Source: Pseudooceanicola nanhaiensis DSM 18065
Lineage (GTDB): Bacteria > Pseudomonadota > Alphaproteobacteria > Rhodobacterales > Rhodobacteraceae
Direction of reading: 5' to 3'
NCBI RefSeq assembly: GCF_000688295.1
Contig: NZ_JHZF01000013.1
Location: forward strand, 1-64,000
Length of the DNA stretch: 64,000 nucleotides
In this document: piece after piece, positions 8,729 to 16,370 of the stretch
Layout: each line of letters starts with the position of its first letter
How positions within the stretch are numbered: position 1 is the stretch's first letter
Made by a program: the position numbers and the translations under genes
Notes under the pieces: generated by a model
Databases searched by the model: none
Seen by the model: the letters and a program-made list of their open reading frames with translations, nothing else
What the model was told of the DNA's origin: nothing

Positions 8729-9634
8729 TTACCAGTCGTTCGGGCCCTTGTCGGAGAACGCCTTGACGAGGAAGTCGATGAAGGCGCGCACCTTGGGCTG
8801 GGTGAACCGGCCCGGCGGATAGACGGCGTAGATGCCCTGAAGCTCTATCGGCAGGTCGGGGATCGCGTCCTCGACCAGGCCCTTGTCCATCGCATCGGCG
8901 TAGAGGAAGCTGGGCAGGTAGGCGATGCCGAGCCCGGCGATGGCCGCGTTCAGCAGCGATTGCCCGTCGTTGACCGAGAGCCAGCCCGCGGTGCGCACCT
9001 GCCGCTTCTCGCCCGAGGGGGCGGTGATCTTCCAGACGTTGCCCGAGGCCTGGCTGGAGTAATGCAGGAGCTTGTGGTCGTTCAGGTCGTCGATCTTGCC
9101 CGGCCGCCCGTAACGTTCGAAATAGCCGGGGCTCGCGATCATCCGCTTGGTGGTCTCGGTCAGCTTGCGGGCCCGGAGGGTGGAATCCTCCAGCTCGCCG
9201 ATCCGGATGGCCATGTCGAAGCCTTCCGAGATGAGCTCCACGTAGCGGTTGTTCAGCACCATGTTCACGGTGATGTCGGGGAATTCGGCAAGGAATTCGC
9301 CCAGCACGGGAGAGAGATGATTCACCCCGAAATCCGTCGCGACCGAGATGCGCAGCAGGCCCGAGGGCGCCGATTGCATCGAGGTCACAAGCGCGTCGGC
9401 CTCTCCGGCATCGTTCAGCACCCGGCGGGCGCGGTCGTAATAGGCAAGCCCGATCTCGGTCGGGCTGACCCGGCGGGTCGTGCGGTTGAGAAGTCGGGCA
9501 CCGAGGCGCGCCTCAAGCGAGGAGACGTGCTTGGAAACGGCGGATTTGGAAATCCCCATCTTCTTGGCCGCATCCGTGAAGCCACCCTGGTCCACGACTG
9601 TGGCAAAGGCCTCCATTTCGGTCAGACGGTCCAT
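8729..9634 (-). CDS. LysR family transcriptional regulator
   Basis: A 301-residue LysR-type regulator: N-terminal winged helix-turn-helix (residues 1-60; 'GGFTDAAKKMGISKSAVSKH') and a periplasmic-binding-protein-like effector domain (about 90-298). The protein is of the CrgA/DsdC-like branch with 'LLRISVATDFGVNHLSPVL' at the start of the effector domain. The ATG at 9634 gives the normal N-terminus (MDRLTEMEAFATVV). It ends in a strong terminator and is alone in its transcript. No divergent target gene is next to it, so the regulon is unknown. Confidence 0.9.
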   Translation of the reverse strand: MDRLTEMEAFATVVDQGGFTDAAKKMGISKSAVSKHVSSLEARLGARLLNRTTRRVSPTEIGLAYYDRARRVLNDAGEADALVTSMQSAPSGLLRISVATDFGVNHLSPVLGEFLAEFPDITVNMVLNNRYVELISEGFDMAIRIGELEDSTLRARKLTETTKRMIASPGYFERYGRPGKIDDLNDHKLLHYSSQASGNVWKITAPSGEKRQVRTAGWLSVNDGQSLLNAAIAGLGIAYLPSFLYADAMDKGLVEDAIPDLPIELQGIYAVYPPGRFTQPKVRAFIDFLVKAFSDKGPNDW

Positions 9635-9834
9635 GATCGTGTCACCTGTGTCACTGCTCGTTGAGGAGGAGGTATCGTTTCCAAATCGGGCAGGAACGCG
9701 GCAGGGCGCCGACAATATCGGGGTAATGTCTGGGATTGGTGAAGGCAGGGAAACGGGAGAGCGGCGCCCGAGCGTGGCAGATCCCCGCGGTTCCGCAAGG
9801 GGTTGCGCCGTCCGGAGGACGTCGCGGCGGAGGT

Positions 9835-9902
9835 CGTGCGGACCGGGCATCGAGCCCGGTCCGCACGAGGCCTCCGGCGGGAGTATTTCCGGAAAGATGA
9901 AG
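9835..9902. repeat. 13-bp hairpin plus Rhodobacteraceae-type intergenic repeat
   Basis: A perfect inverted repeat with 13-bp arms (CGTGCGGACCGGG at 9835-9847, CCCGGTCCGCACG at 9855-9867, 7-base loop) is followed by a 32-bp element (9871-9902) with the core CGGGAGTATTTCCGG. The same core recurs in inverse orientation at 31324-31353. I recall this motif as a frequent intergenic element in Rhodobacteraceae genomes, usually next to terminators. It lies downstream-distal to the 9911-10270 gene, for which the hairpin probably serves as terminator. Confidence 0.6.
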
Positions 9903-9910
9903 CCCGGGGT

Positions 9911-10270
9911 TCACCCCGTCTCGCTGCAATGCCGGCGGAAGGCGCGTTTCAGCAGGTCCAGCTCGGCCCGCAGGAGCGCGACCTCGGAGACCAGGGCCGC
10001 GTCGGCGAGCTCGCCGCCGATCACCGCGAACTGGCCCAGGATCGCACCATCCGCGGGACTGCGGATCACGAAACAGCGGATGCCATCGCCGATCGCCTCG
10101 GCCGGGACCGGCACGCGGAGCAGGCGGCCGCCCTCGGGCAGCGCCTCAAGCGTGACGCCCTGCACCGGCTCGGCGTCCAGCACGACCTCGAGCGGCCCCG
10201 CCCCGCCCGTGACGACGCCCTCCCAGATCCCGCCGGTGAACCGCGTCTTGGTGAGTGTCAGTTCGCGCAT
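9911..10270 (-). CDS. Hypothetical protein with C-terminal helix
   Basis: I do not recognise this 119-residue protein. It begins with a beta-rich region (residues 1-80) that repeats Thr/Val/Gly-rich strands and ends with a probable alpha helix or coiled coil ('EVALLRAELDLLKRAF'). No signal peptide or membrane segment. It lies 9 bases downstream of the DUF6478-like gene, both preceded by a lipoprotein gene, so the three form one transcript. A role linked to those neighbours is likely but unspecified. Confidence 0.7.
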   Translation of the reverse strand: MRELTLTKTRFTGGIWEGVVTGGAGPLEVVLDAEPVQGVTLEALPEGGRLLRVPVPAEAIGDGIRCFVIRSPADGAILGQFAVIGGELADAALVSEVALLRAELDLLKRAFRRHCSETG

Positions 10271-10279
10271 CGGCGTCTC

Positions 10280-11050
10280 CTAGAGGTCCGCCCGCAGGCG
10301 GCGGCTGAACGTCAGGTCGCGCAGCACGACCCGGTTCATCTCGGGGCGCTCGAAGATCAGGTCGAGCCACATCCGCTCCACCCGCTTCTCGTTCAGGTTG
10401 GAATAGCCGAGGTCGAATTCGACCATCCCGCCGTCTTCCCCGAGCGGCAGTTCGCGGACCAGCTGTTCGGTGTTGGGCCCGTGCTTGATGTTGAGCCGCG
10501 CGAAGATCTCGAGCGGCTTCTCCAGCTCGAGCACCGGTTCGAGGCGCACGAGGTGCCTGCGGCGCAGCCCGGCGATCGCCTCCGGCGGCAGGTCGATCAC
10601 CAGCGACAGGAAGGATCCGTCGAAGCCGAAGACGTCCATGGCGAGGCCGAAGGGGGCGCGGTCGGCCCCGCGCGTGTTGCGCAGCTGGCGCAGGCTCAGT
10701 TCGCTCAGGCTGCAATCGTGGAACAATGTCACCTCGTCGCCCAGCCGGGACGGGGAGGGCACCGGCGCGATCCCCTCCTCGGGCAGCGGCCCGCGCCACG
10801 GCTCGGGCCGCCAGCACCAGTCGGCCCCCTGCGGCAGCTCCGCGCCCGCGCCTGTCCGCGGCAGGGCGAGGCGGGCGTCGGCCAGGTGGATCACGCGGTC
10901 GAGCTCTGCCCGCAGCGCGCGGGCCGCGCGGCGGGCCCCGCGCAGCCGGTCGAGCCCGGCCGTGGGCGCGCCCGCCGCCAGCGCGTGCCAGCGCCGCAGC
11001 TCGCGCCGCCACGCGATCCTGTCGAACACGGAGCCGTTCGTCTTGCCCAT
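10280..11050 (-). CDS. DUF6478-like conserved hypothetical protein
   Basis: A 256-residue protein that I recall as a Rhodobacteraceae family annotated DUF6478; function unknown. The N-terminus is Arg/Ala-rich and helical (residues 10-60), the middle and C-terminus are beta-strand rich ('GFDGSFLSLVIDLP', 'NIKHGPNTEQL'). No signal peptide or membrane segment. The start at 11050 is the only ATG that avoids overlap with the preceding lipoprotein gene, but it lacks a good ribosome binding site and is preceded by three in-frame copies of a 9-base unit (GGACAG core, 11051-11077), so the true start could differ. Confidence 0.7.
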   Translation of the reverse strand: MGKTNGSVFDRIAWRRELRRWHALAAGAPTAGLDRLRGARRAARALRAELDRVIHLADARLALPRTGAGAELPQGADWCWRPEPWRGPLPEEGIAPVPSPSRLGDEVTLFHDCSLSELSLRQLRNTRGADRAPFGLAMDVFGFDGSFLSLVIDLPPEAIAGLRRRHLVRLEPVLELEKPLEIFARLNIKHGPNTEQLVRELPLGEDGGMVEFDLGYSNLNEKRVERMWLDLIFERPEMNRVVLRDLTFSRRLRADL

Positions 11051-11100
11051 CTGTCCCGTCTGTCCCGCCTGTCCCGAGGGTCCGCCCAGTCTAGGCGGCG

Positions 11101-11802
11101 CTATTGCAAGAGACCACCCAGCACCGCATCGCGTTTCGCGGGGGCCGGCACCCGGGCCTCGGGGTCGGGCGCGGGCCGTGGACGCGCCGCGCGCAATGTC
11201 TGCGCCAGTTCCACCAGCAGGGCGCTGCCGCCGCGCTCGGCCGCCTGGCTGCCCGCCGGACTGTAGAGCGCCAGCAGCACGAGATGGCCGTTCAGCTCCA
11301 TCGCGCCGCGCCAGTGCCGGGGATCGGCCCGCGGCACGGCCTTCTCGCCGCCGGTCGCGAGGTGGACGACGGAGACGCCCTTCACCCGCGTGGCGGCCAG
11401 AACCCGGGCCGGCGCGAAGGCCCCGGCCAGCTGCCGCGGATCGGGCACGCCGCTGGCCGGGTCGATCTCGGAGGCCGAGACGGTCATCACCACCGGCGCG
11501 ACGGGACTGCCGTCCTTCCCGCCCGACATCACGAAGCACGAGGCGAGCAGGGCGAAACCGCCGTCGGCGCGGTTGCGCAGCGACCGGCCCTCGACGCAAT
11601 AGCCTTCGGGTCCGCGCACGAGGATGTCGCCGCCGGCGATCGGCGCCTGCGGCAGAGGCTCGCCCACGGGGCGCGACACGGTCGAGATCACGCCGAAGAG
11701 GTCAGCCTCGCCACTGCCGTCCTGCGGCACCGCGAGGCAGCCGCCGAGCGCCATCAGAACCGCGCCGATCGCGGCGGCGCGTGTCACGAATGTCCGGGCC
11801 AT
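11101..11802 (-). CDS. Putative outer-membrane or periplasmic lipoprotein
   Basis: A 233-residue exported protein whose N-terminus has an Arg-containing start, a hydrophobic stretch and the lipobox LGGC at residues 20-23, so Cys23 is probably lipid-modified. The mature part contains two further cysteines ('GYCVEGRS', 'LLASCFVMS') that may pair. A ribosome binding site GGAGGG precedes the ATG at 11802. I do not recognise a catalytic family. It is the first gene of a likely operon with the DUF6478-like gene and the 9911-10270 gene. Confidence 0.75.
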   Translation of the reverse strand: MARTFVTRAAAIGAVLMALGGCLAVPQDGSGEADLFGVISTVSRPVGEPLPQAPIAGGDILVRGPEGYCVEGRSLRNRADGGFALLASCFVMSGGKDGSPVAPVVMTVSASEIDPASGVPDPRQLAGAFAPARVLAATRVKGVSVVHLATGGEKAVPRADPRHWRGAMELNGHLVLLALYSPAGSQAAERGGSALLVELAQTLRAARPRPAPDPEARVPAPAKRDAVLGGLLQ

Positions 11803-11946
11803 GCGCCCTCCGATCTTTCCCTGTCCGGAGATCATGCATCCACAAGCCCCCGTGTCGCAAGCATTTGAGCCACAACGCGCAGGCTTGGCCCGGGGTCCCG
11901 CGGGATGCGATTGCCGCCGCCCGGGCGCGGGGATACGGTCCGGTCC

Positions 11947-12813
11947 ATGCGCTATCCCGCCTACGAGTCCCTGATCGCCCCGGCCCGGGCCCGCCCGCAG
12001 CTCTGGCGGCTGGCGGCGGGGCTGGTGCTGACCGGCGCGGTCTACATGCTGCTCCTGCTCGGGCTGTTCTCGCTCGACCTCGGGAACGACATGTCGGTGA
12101 TGGGCGGCGGGCTGGGGCGGACGCCGGCCTCGGCCCTGGCGCTGCTCGCCAGCTTCGCCTGCGTCTATCCGGGCCTCTGGCTGGCGCTGCGCTGGCTGCA
12201 CCGGCGGCGCCTGCGCACGCTCTTCGGGCCGGGGCGCGACATGCTCCGCGACGGCGGGCGCGTGATGGTGGTGGCGCTGGCGCTCTACGGGATCAGCCTG
12301 TTCCTGCCGGGGCCCGACTCGGTCGCGCCCGAGCCGAACCTCGCGCCCGGCACCTGGCTCGGGTGGCTCGTCCCCGGTCTGCTCGCCCTCGCGGTGCAGA
12401 TCACGGCCGAGGAGCTGGTGTTCCGCGGCTACGTGCAAAGCCAGCTGGCCGCGCGGTTCCGCTCGCCCCTGATCTGGCTGGTGCTGCCTGCGCTCGGCTT
12501 CGGCCTGCTGCACTACAACCCCGCCGATGCGGGCGACAACGCGCCGTGGCTGCTGCTGCCCGCGATCGCCTTCGGCCTGCTCGCCGCCGACCTGACCGCG
12601 CGCTGCGGCAACCTCGGCCCGGCACTGGCGCTGCATTTCCTGAACAACTTCGCCGCGCTGCTGCTGCTCGCGCCCGGAGAGGAGATGTCCGGCCTCGCGC
12701 TCTACCGCCTGCCGATCGAGATGTCGGACCCGGGGCTCGTGAGCCACCTGCCGGTCGAGATCGGGCTGCTCTTCATCCTCTGGCTGGCCGCCCGCGTGGC
12801 CCTGCGCCGATGA
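11947..12813 (+). CDS. CPBP family intramembrane metalloprotease (copy 1)
   Basis: A 288-residue membrane protein of the CAAX prenyl protease 2/bacteriocin-processing (CPBP, Abi) family. Eight or so hydrophobic segments carry the three family motifs in order: EExxxR ('AEELVFRGY', about 155), FxxxH ('FGLLHYNP', about 188) and HxxxN ('LHFLNNFA', about 229). These residues form the putative intramembrane active site. The ATG at 11947 is taken because the longer frame begins in low-complexity sequence. Its stop codon overlaps the start of a paralogous CPBP gene (ATGA), so the pair is translationally coupled. Confidence 0.85.
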   Translation: MRYPAYESLIAPARARPQLWRLAAGLVLTGAVYMLLLLGLFSLDLGNDMSVMGGGLGRTPASALALLASFACVYPGLWLALRWLHRRRLRTLFGPGRDMLRDGGRVMVVALALYGISLFLPGPDSVAPEPNLAPGTWLGWLVPGLLALAVQITAEELVFRGYVQSQLAARFRSPLIWLVLPALGFGLLHYNPADAGDNAPWLLLPAIAFGLLAADLTARCGNLGPALALHFLNNFAALLLLAPGEEMSGLALYRLPIEMSDPGLVSHLPVEIGLLFILWLAARVALRR

Positions 12814-13724
12814 CCCCCGCGGTCTATGCCCCGCATAGGGCCTTCGTCGCCCCGGCGCGCGGGTCGAACGACCTCGGCCGCCTCGTCATGGGCATCCTCG
12901 CGGTCGAGTTCCTGTTCGGCATCGGGCTGAGCCTCTTCTCGCACCTGATCGAATCCGCGGCTCCGGACCTCGCCCACAACGTGCTCTACGGGCTGACGCC
13001 GGCCGGGCTGTCGATCCAGCTGGCGACCTTCGGGCTCTTCGCCGGCAGCCTCGCGCTCGTCATGCGCCGCGCGCACGGCCGGCCGCTCGCCAGCGCGATC
13101 GGCCCCCTCGGACCGGCGGCGGCGAACCTGATCCTCGCCGCGGCGGCGGTCTCGGTGCTCTATCTCGCGCTCGAGATCCTGCCGCCGTGGTGGAGCGCCG
13201 CCACCCTGCAGGACGGGCCGGGCCTTGTCGCCTGGACCCTCGCCCTGCCCTTCGGGCTGGCCGCGATCCTCGTGCAGGTGTCGGCGGAGGAGCTCTTCTA
13301 CCGCGGCTACATCCAGCAGCAGCTGGCCGCCCGGTTCGACAGCCCGCTGGTCTGGATGCTGGTGCCCAACCTGCTGTTCGCGGCGGCGCACTGGGACAAC
13401 GGCGGCACCTCGGAGGAAAGCCTGCAATACGTGATCTGGGCGCTCTTCTTCGGGCTCGCGGCCTCGGACCTGACGGCGCGGACCGGCAACCTCGGGGCGG
13501 CCATCGGGCTGCATCTGGCGAACAACGCCTATGCCTTCCTCTTCTTCGGCGAGGTCGGGGCGCCCGATTCCGGGCTGGCGCTGCTGCTCTTCGCGCCCGA
13601 GCCGATGACCGAGATGGTTCAGGCCCCGGCCGCGCCGGCGGGCGTGCTGAACATCTACCTCCTGATCGACGTGACGATCGTCTGGCTGTCCTGGCTGGCG
13701 GCGCGGGTGGCCATCCGGCGCTGA
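12810..13724 (+). CDS. CPBP family intramembrane metalloprotease (copy 2)
   Basis: A 304-residue paralogue of the preceding gene with the same motif set: 'SAEELFYRGYIQQ', 'FAAAHWDNGG' and 'LHLANNAYAF'. The two proteins align well from the EExxxR motif to the HxxxN motif ('QLAARF.SPL', 'SDLTARTGNLG'), so they arose by tandem duplication. The start ATG overlaps the stop of copy 1 by 4 bases. Substrates of bacterial CPBP proteins are mostly unknown; processing of lipidated or small membrane proteins is the family-level idea. The downstream accD gene begins 118 bases later. Confidence 0.85.
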   Translation: MTPAVYAPHRAFVAPARGSNDLGRLVMGILAVEFLFGIGLSLFSHLIESAAPDLAHNVLYGLTPAGLSIQLATFGLFAGSLALVMRRAHGRPLASAIGPLGPAAANLILAAAAVSVLYLALEILPPWWSAATLQDGPGLVAWTLALPFGLAAILVQVSAEELFYRGYIQQQLAARFDSPLVWMLVPNLLFAAAHWDNGGTSEESLQYVIWALFFGLAASDLTARTGNLGAAIGLHLANNAYAFLFFGEVGAPDSGLALLLFAPEPMTEMVQAPAAPAGVLNIYLLIDVTIVWLSWLAARVAIRR

Positions 13725-13842
13725 GCCCGCGGCACGGCCCCGCGAACCCGCCCATGCCCCCGCCGTCGCCCCGCCGCGATTGCAATCCGGGCCGCCGCCG
13801 ACTATCTCCATCCCCGACCGCAGCCCAAGGGATACCGGCCGC

Positions 13843-14838
13843 ATGAACTGGATCACCAACTACGTCCGTCCGCGGATCAACTCGATCTTCTCGCGCCGAG
13901 AGGTGCCCGAGAACCTCTGGACGAAATGCGACGAGTGCGGAACCATGCTGTTCCACCGCGAACTGGCGGACAACCTCAACGTCTGCACCCATTGCGGGCA
14001 TCACATGGCGATCACGCCGCGCGCGCGGTTCTCCGCGCTGTTCGACGGCGGCATCTTCACCGAGGTCAAGGTGCCCGAGCCGCTGGCCGACCCGCTGAAG
14101 TTCCGCGACCAGAAGCGCTATCCCGACCGGATGAAAGACGCGCAGAAGAAGACCGGCGAGCACGAGGCGATGCTGGTCGCCGAGGGCGAGATCGGGCGCA
14201 CGCCCATCGTCGCCGCCGCGCAGGACTTCTCGTTCATGGGCGGCTCCATGGGGATGTACGTGGGCAACGCCTTCATCGCCGCCGCCGAACGCGCGGTGAA
14301 GAAGAAGGCCCCGCTGATCGTCTTCTCCGCCGCGGGCGGGGCGCGGATGCAGGAGGGGATCCTCTCGCTGATGCAGATGCCGCGGACCACCGTGGCGATC
14401 CAGATGCTGAAGGAAGCCGGCCTGCCCTATATCGTCGTGCTCACGCACCCGACGACGGGCGGGGTGACGGCCTCCTACGCGATGCTGGGCGACGTGCACA
14501 TCGCCGAGCCGAATGCGCTGATCTGCTTCGCGGGTCCGCGGGTCATCGAACAGACCATCCGCGAGAAGCTGCCCGAAGGGTTCCAGCGGGCGGAATACCT
14601 GCTCGACCACGGGATGCTCGACCGGGTGACGCCCCGGACCGAGATGCGGGACGAGCTGATCCGGATCACCCGCATGCTGATGTCGCTGCCGCCCGAGGTG
14701 CGTGGCGACCTGCCCGCGCCCGAGACCGCGCCGCAGATCGAGGCCGCGCCCGAGACGGCGCCGGTGCCCGATCCGAACGCCCCCGCCCCCGCGAAGGACG
14801 CCAAGCCCGCGGCCAAGGCGGAGACCGGCAAGTCGTGA
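13843..14838 (+). CDS. accD: Acetyl-CoA carboxylase carboxyltransferase subunit beta
   Basis: AccD carries the Zn finger and half of the carboxyltransferase active site that moves the carboxyl group from carboxybiotin to acetyl-CoA, making malonyl-CoA for fatty acid synthesis. The 331-residue product shows the N-terminal zinc ribbon (CDECG... CTHCGH, residues 28-50), 'SFMGGSMGMYVG' and 'SAAGGARMQEG' of the crotonase-like core. The start at 13843 follows AAGGGA. The last about 45 residues are a low-complexity Ala/Pro/Glu/Lys tail, common in alphaproteobacterial AccD. Its stop codon overlaps the GTG start of folC. Malonyl-CoA made here is also the extender required by the NRPS-PKS in this window. 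Confidence 0.96.
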   Translation: MNWITNYVRPRINSIFSRREVPENLWTKCDECGTMLFHRELADNLNVCTHCGHHMAITPRARFSALFDGGIFTEVKVPEPLADPLKFRDQKRYPDRMKDAQKKTGEHEAMLVAEGEIGRTPIVAAAQDFSFMGGSMGMYVGNAFIAAAERAVKKKAPLIVFSAAGGARMQEGILSLMQMPRTTVAIQMLKEAGLPYIVVLTHPTTGGVTASYAMLGDVHIAEPNALICFAGPRVIEQTIREKLPEGFQRAEYLLDHGMLDRVTPRTEMRDELIRITRMLMSLPPEVRGDLPAPETAPQIEAAPETAPVPDPNAPAPAKDAKPAAKAETGKS

Positions 14839-16106
14839 CCGCGACCTCTGACGTCATCCTCGAGAGGATGATGGCGCTGCACCCGAAGATCATCGACCTC
14901 ACCCTCGATCGGATGTGGCGGCTTCTGGACGCGCTCGGCAACCCGCAGGAGCACCTGCCGCCGGTGATCCACGTCGCCGGGACCAACGGCAAGGGCTCCA
15001 CCCTCGCCATGATCCGCGCGGGGCTGGAGGCGGACGGCAAGCGCTGCCACGTCTACACCTCGCCGCATCTCGCCCGGTTCCACGAACGCATCCGGCTGGC
15101 CGGAGACCTGATCTCCGAGGCGTACCTCGCCGAGGTGCTCGACGAATGCTATGCCGCGAATGGCGGCGAGCCGATCACCTATTTCGAGATCACCACCTGC
15201 GCCGCCCTCCTGGCCTTCGCCCGCACGCCGGCCGATTACTGCCTGCTCGAGGTGGGCCTCGGCGGGCGGCTGGACGCGACCAACGTGGTCGACAAGCCCG
15301 CCCTGACGGTGATCACGCCCGTCTCCATCGACCACCAGCAATACCTCGGCGAGACGCTGGGCCAGATCGCCTTTGAAAAGGCCGGCATCCTCAAGCGCGA
15401 GGTGCCCTGCGTCGTCGGCCCGCAGGGCGACGCCGCGCTCGAGGCGATCGAGGCGCGGGCGGCCCGGCTGGCCGCGCCGCTGATCGCCCAGGGGCAGCAC
15501 TGGCACGTCTGGGAAGAGCGCGGGCGGCTGATCTTCCAGGACGAGACCGGGCTGATCGACCTGCCGCCACCGAACCTGCCGGGCGCGCACCAGTTCGACA
15601 ACGCGGGCAGCGCGCTTGCCGCCCTCCGCCATCTCGGCCTGCCCGAGGAGGCGCTGGAGGCGGCCGTCACCCGCGCCGAATGGCCCGCCCGGATGCAGCG
15701 CCTGACCCGTGGCCCGCTGGTGGACAGCGCCCCGGGGATCGAGCTCTGGCTGGACGGCGGGCACAACCCCGCGGCGGGCGAGGCGCTGGCGAGGCATCTC
15801 GCCACCCTGCCCGACCGGCCGACGCACCTGATCTGCGGCATGCTCAACACCAAGGACGTCGCGGGCTTCATGCGTCCGCTGGCGCCCCACGTGGCAAGCC
15901 TCACCGCCGTCTCGATCCCCGGAGAGGCCGCGACGCTCACCGCCGAGCAGACCTCGGGCATCGCCGCGGCCTGCGGCATCGCCGAGCGGCAGGCGGGGTC
16001 GGTGGCCGAAGCGCTGGCGCTGATCGCCGAGGAGACACCCCGCGCACGGGTGCTGATCTGCGGGTCACTCTACCTGGCCGGTCGCATCCTCCGCGAAAAC
16101 GGCTGA
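14835..16106 (+). CDS. folC: Bifunctional folylpolyglutamate/dihydrofolate synthase
   Basis: FolC adds glutamate to dihydropteroate and to reduced folates. The 423-residue product has the Mur-ligase-type P-loop 'HVAGTNGKGSTLAMI' (residues 47-61), the Ω-loop/Mg region 'VGLGGRLDATNVVD' and 'LDGGHNPAAGEAL' in the C-terminal domain. The GTG start at 14835 overlaps the accD stop (GTGA), the usual accD-folC coupling in alphaproteobacteria. Length and motif order match the family. Confidence 0.95.
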   Translation: MTATSDVILERMMALHPKIIDLTLDRMWRLLDALGNPQEHLPPVIHVAGTNGKGSTLAMIRAGLEADGKRCHVYTSPHLARFHERIRLAGDLISEAYLAEVLDECYAANGGEPITYFEITTCAALLAFARTPADYCLLEVGLGGRLDATNVVDKPALTVITPVSIDHQQYLGETLGQIAFEKAGILKREVPCVVGPQGDAALEAIEARAARLAAPLIAQGQHWHVWEERGRLIFQDETGLIDLPPPNLPGAHQFDNAGSALAALRHLGLPEEALEAAVTRAEWPARMQRLTRGPLVDSAPGIELWLDGGHNPAAGEALARHLATLPDRPTHLICGMLNTKDVAGFMRPLAPHVASLTAVSIPGEAATLTAEQTSGIAAACGIAERQAGSVAEALALIAEETPRARVLICGSLYLAGRILRENG

Positions 16107-16135
16107 GCGCGGCCGTCAGGTCGGCGATTTTCACG

Positions 16136-16222
16136 CGATTCGCCGAATCGGGATGAAAAATGCGGATTTTCGATCACGGCGAATCGCTTTCTGTTGACTG
16201 ATTCGCCTCGATTCGGCATTGT
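16136..16222 (+). promoter_or_regulatory. GANTC-rich promoter, probable GcrA/CcrM-type control
   Basis: Five GANTC sites (16137, 16145, 16181, 16200, 16210) lie in 78 bp. Two of them sit in the 17-bp spacer of a sigma70-like promoter, TTGACT (16194-16199) and CATTGT (16217-16222). Two palindromes are built from the sites: CGATTCG-c-CGAATCG (16136-16150) and GGCGAATC-N14-GATTCGCC (16178-16207). In Caulobacter, GcrA activates sigma70 promoters through methylated GANTC; this layout fits that model. The promoter points toward a short transcript ending at the terminator at 16344-16370. Confidence 0.55.
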
Positions 16223-16227
16223 GGTGT

Positions 16228-16370
16228 CAGCAGCACAGGCATCCGGTCACCACGGACACCAATTCTCAGTCAGACAGATCCGACTTCCCTCGTTGGAGCT
16301 AAAAACAGGTGGCAGGCAAGGAATTTGCGGGCACAACGAACATGGGGGCCGGTAAACGGCCCCCTTTTTT
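16228..16370 (+). ncRNA. Candidate small RNA between folC and zapE
   Basis: The segment between the GANTC-rich promoter and the intrinsic terminator predicts a transcript of about 140 nt that carries no complete gene. A GTG at 16309 with GGAG 10 bases before it opens a reading frame (VAGKEFAGTTN...), but the frame runs through the terminator without a stop, which argues against a normal peptide. An unassigned regulatory RNA or a terminated folC 3' segment are the options. The 5' end is an inference from the promoter motif. Confidence 0.4.
16344..16370 (+). terminator. Intrinsic terminator facing zapE 3' end
   Basis: GGGGGCC (16344-16350), a 7-base loop, GGCCCCC (16358-16364) and then six T residues (16365-16370) form a textbook rho-independent terminator on the plus strand. 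It touches the zapE stop codon, which lies on the other strand. Confidence 0.9.

Noticed and set aside
11048-11077. CRISPR-like short repeats
   Set aside because: Repeats are only 9 bases, directly adjacent and without spacers; a simple tandem repeat.
11051-11599. Upstream extension of the DUF6478-like gene
   Set aside because: The frame stays open but lies entirely over the lipoprotein gene in another frame, which has a lipobox and a good ribosome binding site.
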